Assembly (NCBI RefSeq): GCF_020166415.1
Contig: NZ_JAIQXV010000004.1
Location: 124,001 to 188,000 of the forward strand
Direction: 5' to 3'
Length of the DNA: 64,000 nt
DNA from: Deinococcus multiflagellatus
GTDB taxonomy: Bacteria; Deinococcota; Deinococci; Deinococcales; Deinococcaceae
Shown here: piece by piece, positions 34,156-42,219 of the stretch
Layout: each line of letters starts with the position of its first letter
Position numbering within the stretch: position 1 is the first letter of the stretch
Program-made: the position numbers and the translations under genes
Notes under the pieces: model-generated
What the model saw: the letters and a program-made list of their open reading frames with translations, nothing else
Told to the model about the DNA's origin: nothing
The model's database searches: none

Positions 34156-35325
34156 TTACTTCAGGTACACGAAGCTGCCGTTCTTGGCGTCTTTCATGCG
34201 AATCTGCGCCACGTAGAACTCTTTCTGAATCACCTCGCCGTCCTTATCAAAGGAAATCAGGCCCAGCGGCGTGTTGTATTTGCCCAGCAGAATCTGCTTG
34301 TTCAGTTCCACGCGCAGGTCGTCCAGGTCCCAGGTGTTCAGTTTCTTCTTGCGGTCAATCACCTTCAGGGCCTCGACCATCACCTGCACGCCCGCGTAGG
34401 CCTGGGCAGCGAACTGCGGCGGGGCCTTTTTGTACTGCGCGGTGTATTCCTTCACGAACACCTGATTGGCGGCGCTGGGCTGCGCGGGGCTGTAGGCCTG
34501 GGCGATAATCACGCCGTCGCACAGCTTCTGGCACACCGGGAACATGTTCGAAGTGTTCAGGCCGTTGCCGCCGATAATCAGCCCCCTGTAGTTCGACTGC
34601 CGCAGCTGTTTGACCAGATTGCCGCCGTCGGCCGCCAGCCCGGAAATAATCACGAGGTCCACCTTGGCGTTCAGCACCGCCGTCACCTGCGTGGTGAAAT
34701 CTGTGTCGGTGGTCTGGAACTTCTGCACCGTGGCCAGGGTCAGGCCCTGGGCCTTGACCGTTTCCTGGAAGGTGCCGGTCTCGCTGGTGGAAAAGGCGTC
34801 GTTCTGGGCGTACAGGACCGCCACGTCCTTGATTTTGGGGTCCAGCTTCAGGGCCTGCCTGACCGCGTTGGGCGCCACCACCGCCACCGGGGCCGACACC
34901 CGGGCGATAAAGTTGCCAATCTGCGGAATGCCCTTGGCGGTGTTACTGGGCCCCAGCACCGGCACCTTGGCGCGCTCGGCAATGGGGTCCGAGGCAAAGG
35001 CCTGCTGCGAGAGGGTGGGCCCCACGATGCCCACCACCTTGTCCTTGGTGATCAGCGTCTGGAAAGCGTTGATGGCCCCGGCCTCGTCGCCACCCGTGTC
35101 CTGAAACACCAGTTTGAAGGGCGTGCCGTTGATGCCGCCACGCGCATTGAGGTATTTCTCGGCAAAGCGGGCACCGATCACCTGCTCCTGGCCCAGCAGC
35201 GCGGTGTTGCTGGTCTGGGCCACCGCAATCCCGATGGATACGGTGTCTACCTTCTGGGCCTGGGTCAGCCCCAGCGTGAGCAGCAGGGCCGCAGACAACA
35301 GACGGGGCAGCGCGGTCTTGGACAT
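34156..35325 (-). CDS. livJ: Periplasmic branched-chain amino acid binding protein (Leu/Ile/Val family)
   Basis: This 389-aa solute-binding protein has a Sec signal peptide (about 1-23, LLLTLGLTQA|Q) and the type I periplasmic-binding fold (VSIGIAVAQTSNTALLGQEQ, LVFQDTGGDEAGAINAFQTL, VVGIVGPTLSQQAFA, DVAVLYAQND). It should deliver amino acids, most likely branched-chain or related, to LivHM. Two Cys (about 267 and 271) could form a disulfide. It is the first gene of the operon. The gene diverges from the HAMP/GntR unit, whose regulator is a candidate controller. Confidence 0.93.
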   Translation of the reverse strand: MSKTALPRLLSAALLLTLGLTQAQKVDTVSIGIAVAQTSNTALLGQEQVIGARFAEKYLNARGGINGTPFKLVFQDTGGDEAGAINAFQTLITKDKVVGIVGPTLSQQAFASDPIAERAKVPVLGPSNTAKGIPQIGNFIARVSAPVAVVAPNAVRQALKLDPKIKDVAVLYAQNDAFSTSETGTFQETVKAQGLTLATVQKFQTTDTDFTTQVTAVLNAKVDLVIISGLAADGGNLVKQLRQSNYRGLIIGGNGLNTSNMFPVCQKLCDGVIIAQAYSPAQPSAANQVFVKEYTAQYKKAPPQFAAQAYAGVQVMVEALKVIDRKKKLNTWDLDDLRVELNKQILLGKYNTPLGLISFDKDGEVIQKEFYVAQIRMKDAKNGSFVYLK

Positions 35326-35512
35326 GGCAACTCCTTACACTTCCGGCCCCGGTGTCTCCGGATGGGCCGGTCAGACAGACAGAGCGGCCACGCCCGCCAG
35401 GGGGGCAGCACGCACCATCACAGCCGTGACCAACGGGTGGTCACGCCACCTGCGCAACTTGTAGAAAAGGACAGGGTGAGTGTAGGCTGAGGCCAACGGG
35501 CAAGTCAACTGT

Positions 35513-35543
35513 TTGAATGTTCAGATCAATGAACTCGGTTCAA
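35513..35543. promoter_or_regulatory. Nested inverted repeats in the livJ / HAMP divergent region, candidate operator
   Basis: GTTCA-GATCAA-TGAAC (35519-35534) overlaps the palindrome TGAAC-TCG-GTTCA (35530-35542), flanked by TTGAA (35513) and TTCAA (35539). The site is 33 bp upstream of the HAMP gene ATG and could bind the GntR-type regulator encoded in that unit. The TTGAAC-N3-GTTCAA pattern recurs at 469-483. Confidence 0.45.
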
Positions 35544-35575
35544 TAAGACTGGGCATGCACGCCCCAGGAGCCTCC

Positions 35576-36535
35576 ATGACCATCACCACCCCGGCCCCCC
35601 TGCGGGTCACCCGCCCCGAACGGCGCCTGAGCCTGCGCACCAAGGCGCTGCTGATCAGCGTGCTGCCTATTCTGGGACTGGGGGTGCTGCTGGCCGCGCT
35701 GCTCACCGCCCAGCGCCGGGCCGAGGTGGGGACCATTTCGCGCTCCCTGAGTGCCTCGGTGGCAAGCGTGCTGGCCAGCACCCTGGACGTGACGGACCTG
35801 ACGCAGGTGAACGTGCAGCTGCGCGCGGCGGTGGCCTCGCCCAGCGTGGCCTTTATTGACGTGCAGCCTGCGGGCGAGGCCCCGCGCTACTTTTTCAGCG
35901 ACGAGCCGCAGACCGACTGGCTGCTGCGCGCGCAGCTTGACGCCTTTTTGCAGGCCCAGCCCGGCGGCACCCACCTGGAAGTGCCAGACACCCGAGCCCA
36001 GGCCTACCGCGCCGCGCAGGCTGCCCTGGAAGACACCTGGGGCGTGGGCGCCCCCCAGAGTGTGACCGAGCACCTGCGGGACGCCGTGGCCCGCCTGAGC
36101 GCCACCGAAGGCCAGACCCAGGTGTACGAGGTCACGCAGCTGGACGTGTACGACACGCCGGGGGGGCGCGTGCTCCGCCTGCCCGGCGAGGCCGCCCCAG
36201 CCGGGCAGCCGCTGTTTCATCTGGCGATTGGCGTCACGCTGGGCAGCCTGAACACGGCGCTGCACCGGCAACTGCTGCTGGTGCTGCTGGCGTGCGCCGT
36301 CACGGCGATGATCGCGGCCCTGGTGGCCTACTGGGCGGTGCGCCGCGTGGTGGGCGTGATTCTGGCGATCACCGAGGCCGCGCAGCAGGCCAGTCTGGGA
36401 CAGCTGGACGGGCCCATTCAGATTCGCCCCGGGGGCCGCCCCGACGAACTGGGCGACCTGATCAGCGCCATTGAGCGCCTGCGCGTAAGCCTGCACCTCG
36501 CCCTGAGCCGCCTGCGCCCGGGGGGCCGCCCATGA
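35576..36535 (+). CDS. HAMP-domain membrane sensor without output domain
   Basis: This 319-aa protein has two transmembrane segments (about 25-45 and 232-256) framing an extracytoplasmic sensor region of about 185 residues, then a cytoplasmic HAMP domain (about 257-310: RRVVGVILAITEAAQQASLG, DELGDLISAIERLRVSLHLA). No kinase, methyl-accepting or cyclase domain follows; the protein ends soon after HAMP. The ATG at 35576 has AGGAG 8 nt upstream. Its stop overlaps the ATG of a GntR-family regulator by 4 bp, so the two products are probably made together and may act as a pair. Confidence 0.85.
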   Translation: MTITTPAPLRVTRPERRLSLRTKALLISVLPILGLGVLLAALLTAQRRAEVGTISRSLSASVASVLASTLDVTDLTQVNVQLRAAVASPSVAFIDVQPAGEAPRYFFSDEPQTDWLLRAQLDAFLQAQPGGTHLEVPDTRAQAYRAAQAALEDTWGVGAPQSVTEHLRDAVARLSATEGQTQVYEVTQLDVYDTPGGRVLRLPGEAAPAGQPLFHLAIGVTLGSLNTALHRQLLLVLLACAVTAMIAALVAYWAVRRVVGVILAITEAAQQASLGQLDGPIQIRPGGRPDELGDLISAIERLRVSLHLALSRLRPGGRP

Positions 36536-37512
36536 GCGAGGGCAGCGGCGCCTTTTCCCCCGAGCCCCTGGACAAACGCTCGCTGGGCGAGCACATCGCC
36601 GCGCACCTGCAGGCCCTGTTGCTGGACGGCCAGCTGCGCCCCGGCGACACCCTGCCCAGCCAGCGCGAACTCGCCACCCGCTACGGCACCAGCGTGGCGG
36701 CCGTGCGCGAGGCCATCAGCATTCTCTCGGCCAGCGGTGTGGTGGACGCCCGCCCCGGGCGCGGCACGGTGGTGCTGCCTGTCACCCAGCAGGCCCCCAG
36801 CATCAACCTGTGGCTGGGGGTGGTGCACGACGAGGCCGAAGCCCGCGCCTTTCTGGACACCCGGCAGGTGCTGGAGCACTACACCATTGCCCAGGCCGCC
36901 CGGCGCGCGACCCCCGAGCAGCGCGCCGAACTGCTGGCGCACCTGCACGCCATGCGCGACGTGCAGGGCGACCCGGAGCAGTTCATTCAGGCCGACCTCG
37001 CGCTGCATCTCGCCGTGGCGCAGGCGGCGGGCAACCCGGTGGTGTTGCGGCTGCTGCGGGCCATACATATGCCACTGGCGAACGTGCTGCGCGCCGTGAG
37101 CACCGAACTGCTGCAGGGCGGCCGTTTTCCAGCGCTGTACGCCACGCACGAGGACATCATTCACGGCATCATCCGGGGGGACGCAGGCGGGGCCACGCGG
37201 GCCTTTGACCACATGCTGCACCAGACCACGGAAGGCGGCGTGCTGGAACGCGCTCTGGGCCGCCACGCCCAGCCCGAGCCGCCGCTGGGCCCGGCCTTTT
37301 TAGAAGACCTGCACTGGAACCTGACCCGCCTGATTGGCCCCATGGCCGACGTGCTGATTCCCGAAGCCGCCAGCGAACTGGGCGTGGACCCCGGCGCCCT
37401 GACCCGCAGCCACCTGGGCCGCTACCTGGCGAACCTGGCCCGCCAGTTGCCCGAAGCCAAACAGGCCGAGTGGCAGGCCCTGGCCGAGTTGCTGGAAAAG
37501 CGGTACGGCTGA
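36532..37512 (+). CDS. GntR/FadR-family transcriptional regulator
   Basis: This 326-aa regulator has an N-terminal GntR winged helix (about 14-80: LGEHIAAHLQALLLDGQLRP, SQRELATRYGTSVAAVREAI) and an FCD ligand-binding domain (about 95-240) with helical repeats and the Asp/His metal-site pattern in QADLALHLAVAQAAGNP and HEDIIHGIIRGD. The tail (about 245-326) is longer than in most FadR-type proteins (230-250 aa) and has no assigned fold. It overlaps the HAMP gene by 4 bp. Control of the neighbouring liv operon is inferred from position only. Confidence 0.88.
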   Translation: MSEGSGAFSPEPLDKRSLGEHIAAHLQALLLDGQLRPGDTLPSQRELATRYGTSVAAVREAISILSASGVVDARPGRGTVVLPVTQQAPSINLWLGVVHDEAEARAFLDTRQVLEHYTIAQAARRATPEQRAELLAHLHAMRDVQGDPEQFIQADLALHLAVAQAAGNPVVLRLLRAIHMPLANVLRAVSTELLQGGRFPALYATHEDIIHGIIRGDAGGATRAFDHMLHQTTEGGVLERALGRHAQPEPPLGPAFLEDLHWNLTRLIGPMADVLIPEAASELGVDPGALTRSHLGRYLANLARQLPEAKQAEWQALAELLEKRYG

Positions 37513-37980
37513 ACCGGGCGGGCACCGTAGCCGTTCCAGGGGCCCGCAGGAGAGGGGCGCCCTGAACGGCCGCTCGCCTGAGCCGCTTGGCGGATGCACC
37601 GGTGCAGGCCCGCGCCTATCCTCGTGGGGATGACCTGGCGAGACGACACCCAGTAGGCCCGTTGGAGGGGGCCTACTATGGCCAGACGTTTATGGGCGCG
37701 TGATACGGGACTCCTCTGATTCCAAAGCATATTCGGAAGGGCACAAATATGCTTTTCCATCGCCGGAGTCCCGTATTCTCTCGTGTTCGCTTCGCTCAGC
37801 CCTCGCCTTCGGCTCACCCGAGTTCCTTATGAACAGCACACGCGCCGCCTTGTCGCCCGTCGTCTTGCGCACCACATTCAGCCATTTTTCGGTTACGGGG
37901 AGCCCCGGGCTGTTCAGGCCGCGTGGCCCCGGCAGCAGTGGTGCGAACTGGGCCAGTTTGAAGAATGAGTTCCCGCGCAG
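37513..37980. other. 468-bp gene-poor stretch with two hairpins
   Basis: No convincing gene is present. It contains a small perfect hairpin (AGTAGGCCC at 37652-37660 with GGGCCTACT at 37669-37677), possibly a terminator for the GntR gene, and the longer imperfect palindrome at 37702-37778. Short ORFs read through on both strands but lack start sites and family resemblance. Confidence 0.5.
37702..37778. repeat. 77-bp imperfect palindrome (hairpin element)
   Basis: Arms of about 32 bp (37702-37733 and 37746-37778) pair around a 12-nt loop; they share ATACGGGACTCC and AGCATATT. The size and intergenic position fit a repeated palindromic or MITE-type sequence, but no second copy is in the window. 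It differs from the TIR element found elsewhere. Confidence 0.6.
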
Positions 37981-38352
37981 GTGCTGGCCTCCCAGCATCC
38001 GGGCTCGGTGCTGGAACCGGTGCGGCGCCGGCGCCGCAAGCCCAGGCCGCACTGGGCCGTGATGGGTTACCGGGTGGGGTTTGCCCAGCGGCTGGGCGCT
38101 CCTTTTCGCACGCCCGTCATGACCTGGGAACTGGAAGAAGCCGTGGTCCGTTTTCAGCAGGCGCAGGCCCGGCGCTGGCTGAAACGGGGCGGCCTGAGGG
38201 GCGGCGTTTCTGCGGCAACCCGTGTGGCCCGTCGGCGCTGGCGCCGGGCCGGCCGGGCGATCTGCCGCCTGGCCCAGCAGGGCGACCTGAAACGCGCCGA
38301 AGCCCTTGATCCCCAGCCGCGCCGCCTGGGCGTCATGTGGGAGATCTGGTAA
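37981..38352 (+). CDS. Arginine-rich hypothetical protein, 123 aa
   Basis: The product is very basic (RRRRRKPRPHW near the N-terminus, RVARRRWRRAGRAICR later) and has no known family resemblance. It could bind nucleic acid, but this is only a composition-based guess. The GTG at 37981 is the first start after a TGA at 37966; the in-frame reading continues upstream past that stop, so the ORF might be the 3' part of a longer, broken gene. A good intrinsic terminator 5 bp after the stop supports a real transcription unit. Confidence 0.4.
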   Translation: MLASQHPGSVLEPVRRRRRKPRPHWAVMGYRVGFAQRLGAPFRTPVMTWELEEAVVRFQQAQARRWLKRGGLRGGVSAATRVARRRWRRAGRAICRLAQQGDLKRAEALDPQPRRLGVMWEIW

Positions 38353-38357
38353 CGGGC

Positions 38358-38387
38358 GGGGGCGGCGTCTGTGGCCGCCCCCTTTTT
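38358..38387 (+). terminator. Intrinsic terminator (GGGGGCGGC / GCCGCCCCC + TTTTT)
   Basis: Perfect 9-bp stem, 7-nt loop, and five T residues, starting 6 bp after the stop at 38352. Confidence 0.85.
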
Positions 38388-38536
38388 ATTCATTCTTTGG
38401 AAGATCCACGAGAGACACGATGTCGCCAGTGCGGCGCACAGACGGCAGGGAGCTTGAGCGGATGAATCGGTCCTGACTTCTGACGCGGCGTCACATTCCG
38501 TAGCACACATCTAAATGATGCGCCGATCGAACAGCC

Positions 38537-38542
38537 TATAAT
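38537..38542 (+). promoter_or_regulatory. -10 box TATAAT before the AT-rich small gene
   Basis: Two overlapping TATAAT hexamers (38537-38542, 38542-38547) precede the ATG at 38551. Confidence 0.45.
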
Positions 38543-38550
38543 ATAATCAT

Positions 38551-38805
38551 ATGAGTATGGAGCGAGCCCTTTCATTAATACAGAATTTTCTGGATCCATC
38601 CTTTATAGGTCAAGCTTCTGATAAGGAAGTCTATGAAATGGGAGAGGAGTTGAAAAGTATTACAGGTCATCCGAAGCCTCTTGATGTGCTGTTTCACACC
38701 TTCTACGAAGAAGACCTAGAGGATGGTCTCATACTTACGCCAGAATTTCTCCTTGATTTCATGGTGAGAAAGCAGTCAGAAATTGACCCACAAGGAGGCA
38801 GTTAG
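38551..38805 (+). CDS. Small AT-rich hypothetical protein, 84 aa (immunity-like size)
   Basis: This acidic, helical 84-aa protein (for example ALSLIQNFLDPSFIGQASD, EDGLILTPEFLLDFMVRKQS) is encoded by DNA near 40% G+C, far below the roughly 70% of the window, so it is probably acquired. No family is recognised. Small acidic cytosolic proteins in such islands are often toxin-immunity proteins, and a toxin-like gene lies 5 kb away, but no toxin is adjacent. The following 38806-39042 is also AT-rich and holds no ORF. Confidence 0.55.
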   Translation: MSMERALSLIQNFLDPSFIGQASDKEVYEMGEELKSITGHPKPLDVLFHTFYEEDLEDGLILTPEFLLDFMVRKQSEIDPQGGS

Positions 38806-39042
38806 ACGATATCCATAGACTCCCTGTCATGCCTCCCTAATTTTTACCCCAACTTCTATTTGCAGCTTCCGGTTACTCTAGCGAGCTTCGCTCACTTAGA
38901 CATTTAATTAAATTTTTTACCTAAATATTCCAAATTCAAGCCACTTGAGAGCTTTGTAACGTTAGCTTGCAGCCCGTCCGCAGTCCTAACGGCAGCGTGA
39001 AGAGAATTGTTATATACAGTGTTCAAAAGTGACAAAGTCCTG

Positions 39043-40752
39043 CTAGCCCCGCGCCGCCCGCTGCGCCTGCACGAAGGCCAGAAACGCCTCGCGGTCCAGG
39101 GTGTTGACCACCTGCGCCGGGGTCAGGCCGGCTTTCCGGGCCACCATCACGCCGTATTTTGCGTCGGCCAGGCCAGCGGGCACATGGGCGTCGGTGTTGA
39201 TGGCGAAGGTCAGGCGCTCACGCCAGCGCAGGGCCACGCGCCAGTCCAGGTCTAGGCGGTAGGCGTTGGCGTTGATTTCCACCACCGTGCCCTTCTCCTC
39301 GCAGGCGGCCAGCACCGCGTCCAGGTCCAGCGCGTAGCCGGGGCGGCGCAGCAGCAAGCGCCCCGTGGGGTGGCCCAGAATGGTGACCAGCGGGTGCTGC
39401 GCGGCGCGGATCAGGCGTTCGGTCTGGCGCGCGGCGTCCAGGGTAAAGAGGCTGTGCACGCTGGCCACCACGTAATCCAGCTCCTGCAGCACGTCGTCTG
39501 GATAGTCCAGAGAACCGTCTTCCAGAATATCCACCTCGGCGCCCGCCACGATGGGCAGCCCGGCCGCCTGCAACTCGCGGATTTCTTTCAGCTGGGCCTG
39601 CAGGCGCTCAAGGCTCAGGCCGCCCGCATAGTGCGCGGCGCGCGAGTGGTCCCCGGTGCCCAGGTAGCCGTGGCCCAGGCGCACGACTTCCCCCGCCATC
39701 TCGGCAAGGCTGGCCGCGCCGTCGGACCAGGTGGAATGGGTGTGCAGCATGCCGCGCAGGCTCTGCACGGTGACCAGTTCATCCGGGTGGGGCAGCGCCG
39801 GCCACAGGGCGTCGTGTTCGGGTTCGCGGTACTCGGCGGGGCGCAGGGTGAGCTGCAGGGCCTGGGCCACGTCGGCCTCGGTGGGGGTGTCCAGCGGCTG
39901 CCCCTGGCGAAGCAGGCCGTGGCCGCCCAGTTCCAGACCCTGGGCACGGGCCGCAGCCTGCAGGCCCTCGCGGTAGGGCGCGCTGCCGCCCATCGTCAGG
40001 TCCAGGGCGCCGCGCACCGCCGGGGTGGGCGCAAAGGCCACCTCGACGGGTACGCCGTCCACCCGCCCGGCCAGTACCGGGCGGCCCTCTAACGGCGCGA
40101 GGCCCTCAACGACCCCCGCCAGCGCCTCGCCCAGGGCATCCGGGCTCCCTGTCACGGTTACGCGCGCAGCCCGCACCGTGTCCAGGCCCCGGCGCACGTC
40201 GCCGGCCGGGCGAGGGTCAAAGGCGGCCAGTTGCCGGCACAGCAACTCGGTCACCTCGCACGCGGTGCTGAGGTGCTGGCGCTCCTGCGCGGCCAGGGCA
40301 AACTCCACCGCGCCCAGAAAGCCAGCGGCACTCTTGGGGCCAAAACCGCGCAGGGCCGCCACCCGGCCGTCGCGGCAGGCCTCGCGCAGGCCTTCGAGGG
40401 AATCAATGCCCGCGTCCCACAGCGCCCGGATCTTCTTGGGGCCCAGCCCGCGCACCCGGAACAGACTCAGCACCCCGGCTGGAATGAGGCTGGCGGCGTC
40501 TTCCAGCGGCGCAAACACCCCGCCGCGCGCGTAGGCCAGCAGGTCCGCCGCGATTGTCTTGCCCACCTTGGGCACCCCGGCAAACCCAGCGGCGATCAGG
40601 GTGTCGGCCTCAGCGTCCAGGCTCTCCAGGCTGCGGGCGGCGCTGCGAAACGCCTGGGCACGAAAGGCATTGTCGGCTGAGCCCAGCAGGTCCAGCAGAT
40701 CGGCGGTGGTTTTGAGCACCGAGACGAGTTGCTTTTTCGTCACATCGGACAT
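39043..40752 (-). CDS. polX: PolX-family protein with C-terminal PHP domain
   Basis: This 569-aa protein has the PolX layout: N-terminal 8-kDa-like domain and helix-hairpin-helix motifs (GVPKVGKTIAADLLAYA, VRGLGPKKIRALWDAGI), polymerase core, and a PHP domain (about 335-569). The PHP metal motifs are complete (HTHSTWSDG, GTGDHSR, GAEVDI, SVHS, GHPTGR, EINANAYRLD, INTDAH), so a Mn-dependent 3'-5' exonuclease or phosphatase activity is likely. In the palm, the expected GS-x-RRG then D-x-D reads GDVRRGLDTVRAARVTV, with no Asp pair, and the third Asp position reads PVEVAFA. Polymerase activity may therefore be lost. Confidence 0.9.
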   Translation of the reverse strand: MSDVTKKQLVSVLKTTADLLDLLGSADNAFRAQAFRSAARSLESLDAEADTLIAAGFAGVPKVGKTIAADLLAYARGGVFAPLEDAASLIPAGVLSLFRVRGLGPKKIRALWDAGIDSLEGLREACRDGRVAALRGFGPKSAAGFLGAVEFALAAQERQHLSTACEVTELLCRQLAAFDPRPAGDVRRGLDTVRAARVTVTGSPDALGEALAGVVEGLAPLEGRPVLAGRVDGVPVEVAFAPTPAVRGALDLTMGGSAPYREGLQAAARAQGLELGGHGLLRQGQPLDTPTEADVAQALQLTLRPAEYREPEHDALWPALPHPDELVTVQSLRGMLHTHSTWSDGAASLAEMAGEVVRLGHGYLGTGDHSRAAHYAGGLSLERLQAQLKEIRELQAAGLPIVAGAEVDILEDGSLDYPDDVLQELDYVVASVHSLFTLDAARQTERLIRAAQHPLVTILGHPTGRLLLRRPGYALDLDAVLAACEEKGTVVEINANAYRLDLDWRVALRWRERLTFAINTDAHVPAGLADAKYGVMVARKAGLTPAQVVNTLDREAFLAFVQAQRAARG

Positions 40753-41321
40753 GGGATTCAGAGTAGCGGGGCGCTCCGCAGATAGGCTGCTTTGGTCCTC
40801 CAGCTATAGCACAGCCAACAGCCAGCCTCGCTTTCCATGCCGGGTCCCCGCATGCCTGGGCCGACGCCCGCTCTATGTACGAGGTGCGAGTAAGCTGGGT
40901 CGCTTTAAACGGCAACTGCGGTGATCCCGGGCCGAGGACGCATAACAAAACGAGCGACCAAAGGTCCCCCTGAATTGAGCGACCATACGTAGGACGTCGC
41001 GCCCAATGACGTCTGAATGTATCAAAAGGTGTGGCCGACCCTATGGCCCCAAACCAACGGCAGGTTCTCTGCCATGGAAAATTGGATGAGATAAAGAAAG
41101 TCAGGCAGGGCGCGCGCTGACCGGCCGAGTCGGCGGAAATGACGCTAACCACGAGGTTTGAAGCTGGATTGTCTCTGTTCATTAAAAACCGACAGAGGAG
41201 GCACAAGTAACGCTAATGCCGGCATTAAGTCTTGCGATTTTAATCTGGCTAATATGAATCAGGATTGTGAAAATACATCCCTCGAGCCAATAAATTTATC
41301 TATTTCGAAATAATGCGGCTG
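40753..41321. other. 569-bp gene-free stretch upstream of polX
   Basis: Composition shifts from GC-rich to AT-rich at about 41170. A long minus-strand reading frame extends through much of it from polX but has no family resemblance and a mixed codon pattern; no RNA gene or repeat is recognised. It is probably the left boundary of the acquired toxin module. Confidence 0.45.
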
Positions 41322-41843
41322 CTAATGGTCTTTTCTGAATTCTTTGTATTCTTCTACCTTATCCCAGAACAATTCTGGAGAGATGCTGCCAATCAAATAC
41401 CTCTCAGCATCCCTGAAGAAGAGAGATATAAACTGCGATACCCCATAGTAACCGGCAGAATCAGAGAATGTTTTCTTCATCTCTCTGTAGTGCTGCGAGG
41501 GCAACGTTATAATGTCTCTGATTAAAATAAAGTTTTGCTGATCTTTGTTAACTAATATACGTATTTGATGATCGTTAGTAATGCTTTTTATACTATCGAC
41601 CACATCAAGCAGGATGGCCTCCAGCTCCGCGAAGGGCCTTTTTTCATTTATACTGGGCTGCCACAGAGGGTCTATAAAATGTGACCAGGAACTATGATAA
41701 TAATTTTCTGTTGACAACACATAATATCTTAATTGAAGTATGTGGATGAACTGCCTATTATATTGATAATCAACATAAACCTCAAAGTTACTAGGGTTAG
41801 ATAGGATTAGATGCGCAGGGAATATATCTGTTTGCTCTTTCAC
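41322..41843 (-). CDS. AT-rich hypothetical protein, 173 aa (candidate immunity protein)
   Basis: This protein is rich in Tyr, Phe, Ile and Asn and encoded at roughly 38% G+C. It shows no signal peptide or membrane helix and no known family. The start overlaps the stop of the 116-aa gene by 4 bp (ATGA), so the two are co-translated. Its position directly downstream of the C-terminal end of the DUF4157 toxin-like gene is where polymorphic-toxin immunity genes normally lie; the function is inferred from that only. Confidence 0.6.
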   Translation of the reverse strand: MKEQTDIFPAHLILSNPSNFEVYVDYQYNRQFIHILQLRYYVLSTENYYHSSWSHFIDPLWQPSINEKRPFAELEAILLDVVDSIKSITNDHQIRILVNKDQQNFILIRDIITLPSQHYREMKKTFSDSAGYYGVSQFISLFFRDAERYLIGSISPELFWDKVEEYKEFRKDH

Positions 41844-42190
41844 TTTAACCCCATGTAGCTTCTTCCCTTAGCTGTTAAGACATACTGCCCCAAGTCGTAG
41901 TCAAGTTTTACCAGCCCCATTTCCTCATAATCTTCAATTATTCTACTCTTCGGCTGTTTGGCAATTGTATATTCCACAATTAAATGCGCATATCGATATG
42001 GCGTAACCGGTCTGATATTACTTTCTTGCATCTTAACAGCTTTTATGTCAACACCCTTTTCAGCCAGCTCTTTTAAAAGATCTTCATAAAGGTCATGCTT
42101 ATCTAAAAACTTATCCATTAGCTCGGGACGCAGATTTAAGTATCTTGCCTCATTATATTCGTGGCTTATAAGATCTTTAAGGTGTTGCAA
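41840..42190 (-). CDS. AT-rich ORF, 116 aa; probable detached end of the toxin domain
   Basis: From a TTG at 42190 the frame reads QHLKDLISHEYNEARYLNLR. The LxxHEYxEA pattern and, further upstream in the same frame, LLWQRVTKGE then a TAA at 42206-42208 and ITNEELQHL, look like the continuation of a polymorphic-toxin C-terminal domain of the (A/L)WQRL-x-G-x(4)-T...HEY type. The preceding gene enters from another frame, so a frameshift plus one stop seem to have separated this end. The rest (about 30-116) is unrecognised. It may still be expressed on its own. Confidence 0.5.
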   Translation of the reverse strand: MQHLKDLISHEYNEARYLNLRPELMDKFLDKHDLYEDLLKELAEKGVDIKAVKMQESNIRPVTPYRYAHLIVEYTIAKQPKSRIIEDYEEMGLVKLDYDLGQYVLTAKGRSYMGLK

Positions 42191-42219
42191 TTCTTCATTA
42201 GTAATTTATTCGCCTTTAG

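Noticed and set aside
40610..41206. 199-codon minus-strand frame upstream of polX, possible transposase remnant
   Set aside because: No catalytic motif or family similarity is visible, it overlaps the polX start in another frame, and it spans a composition boundary.
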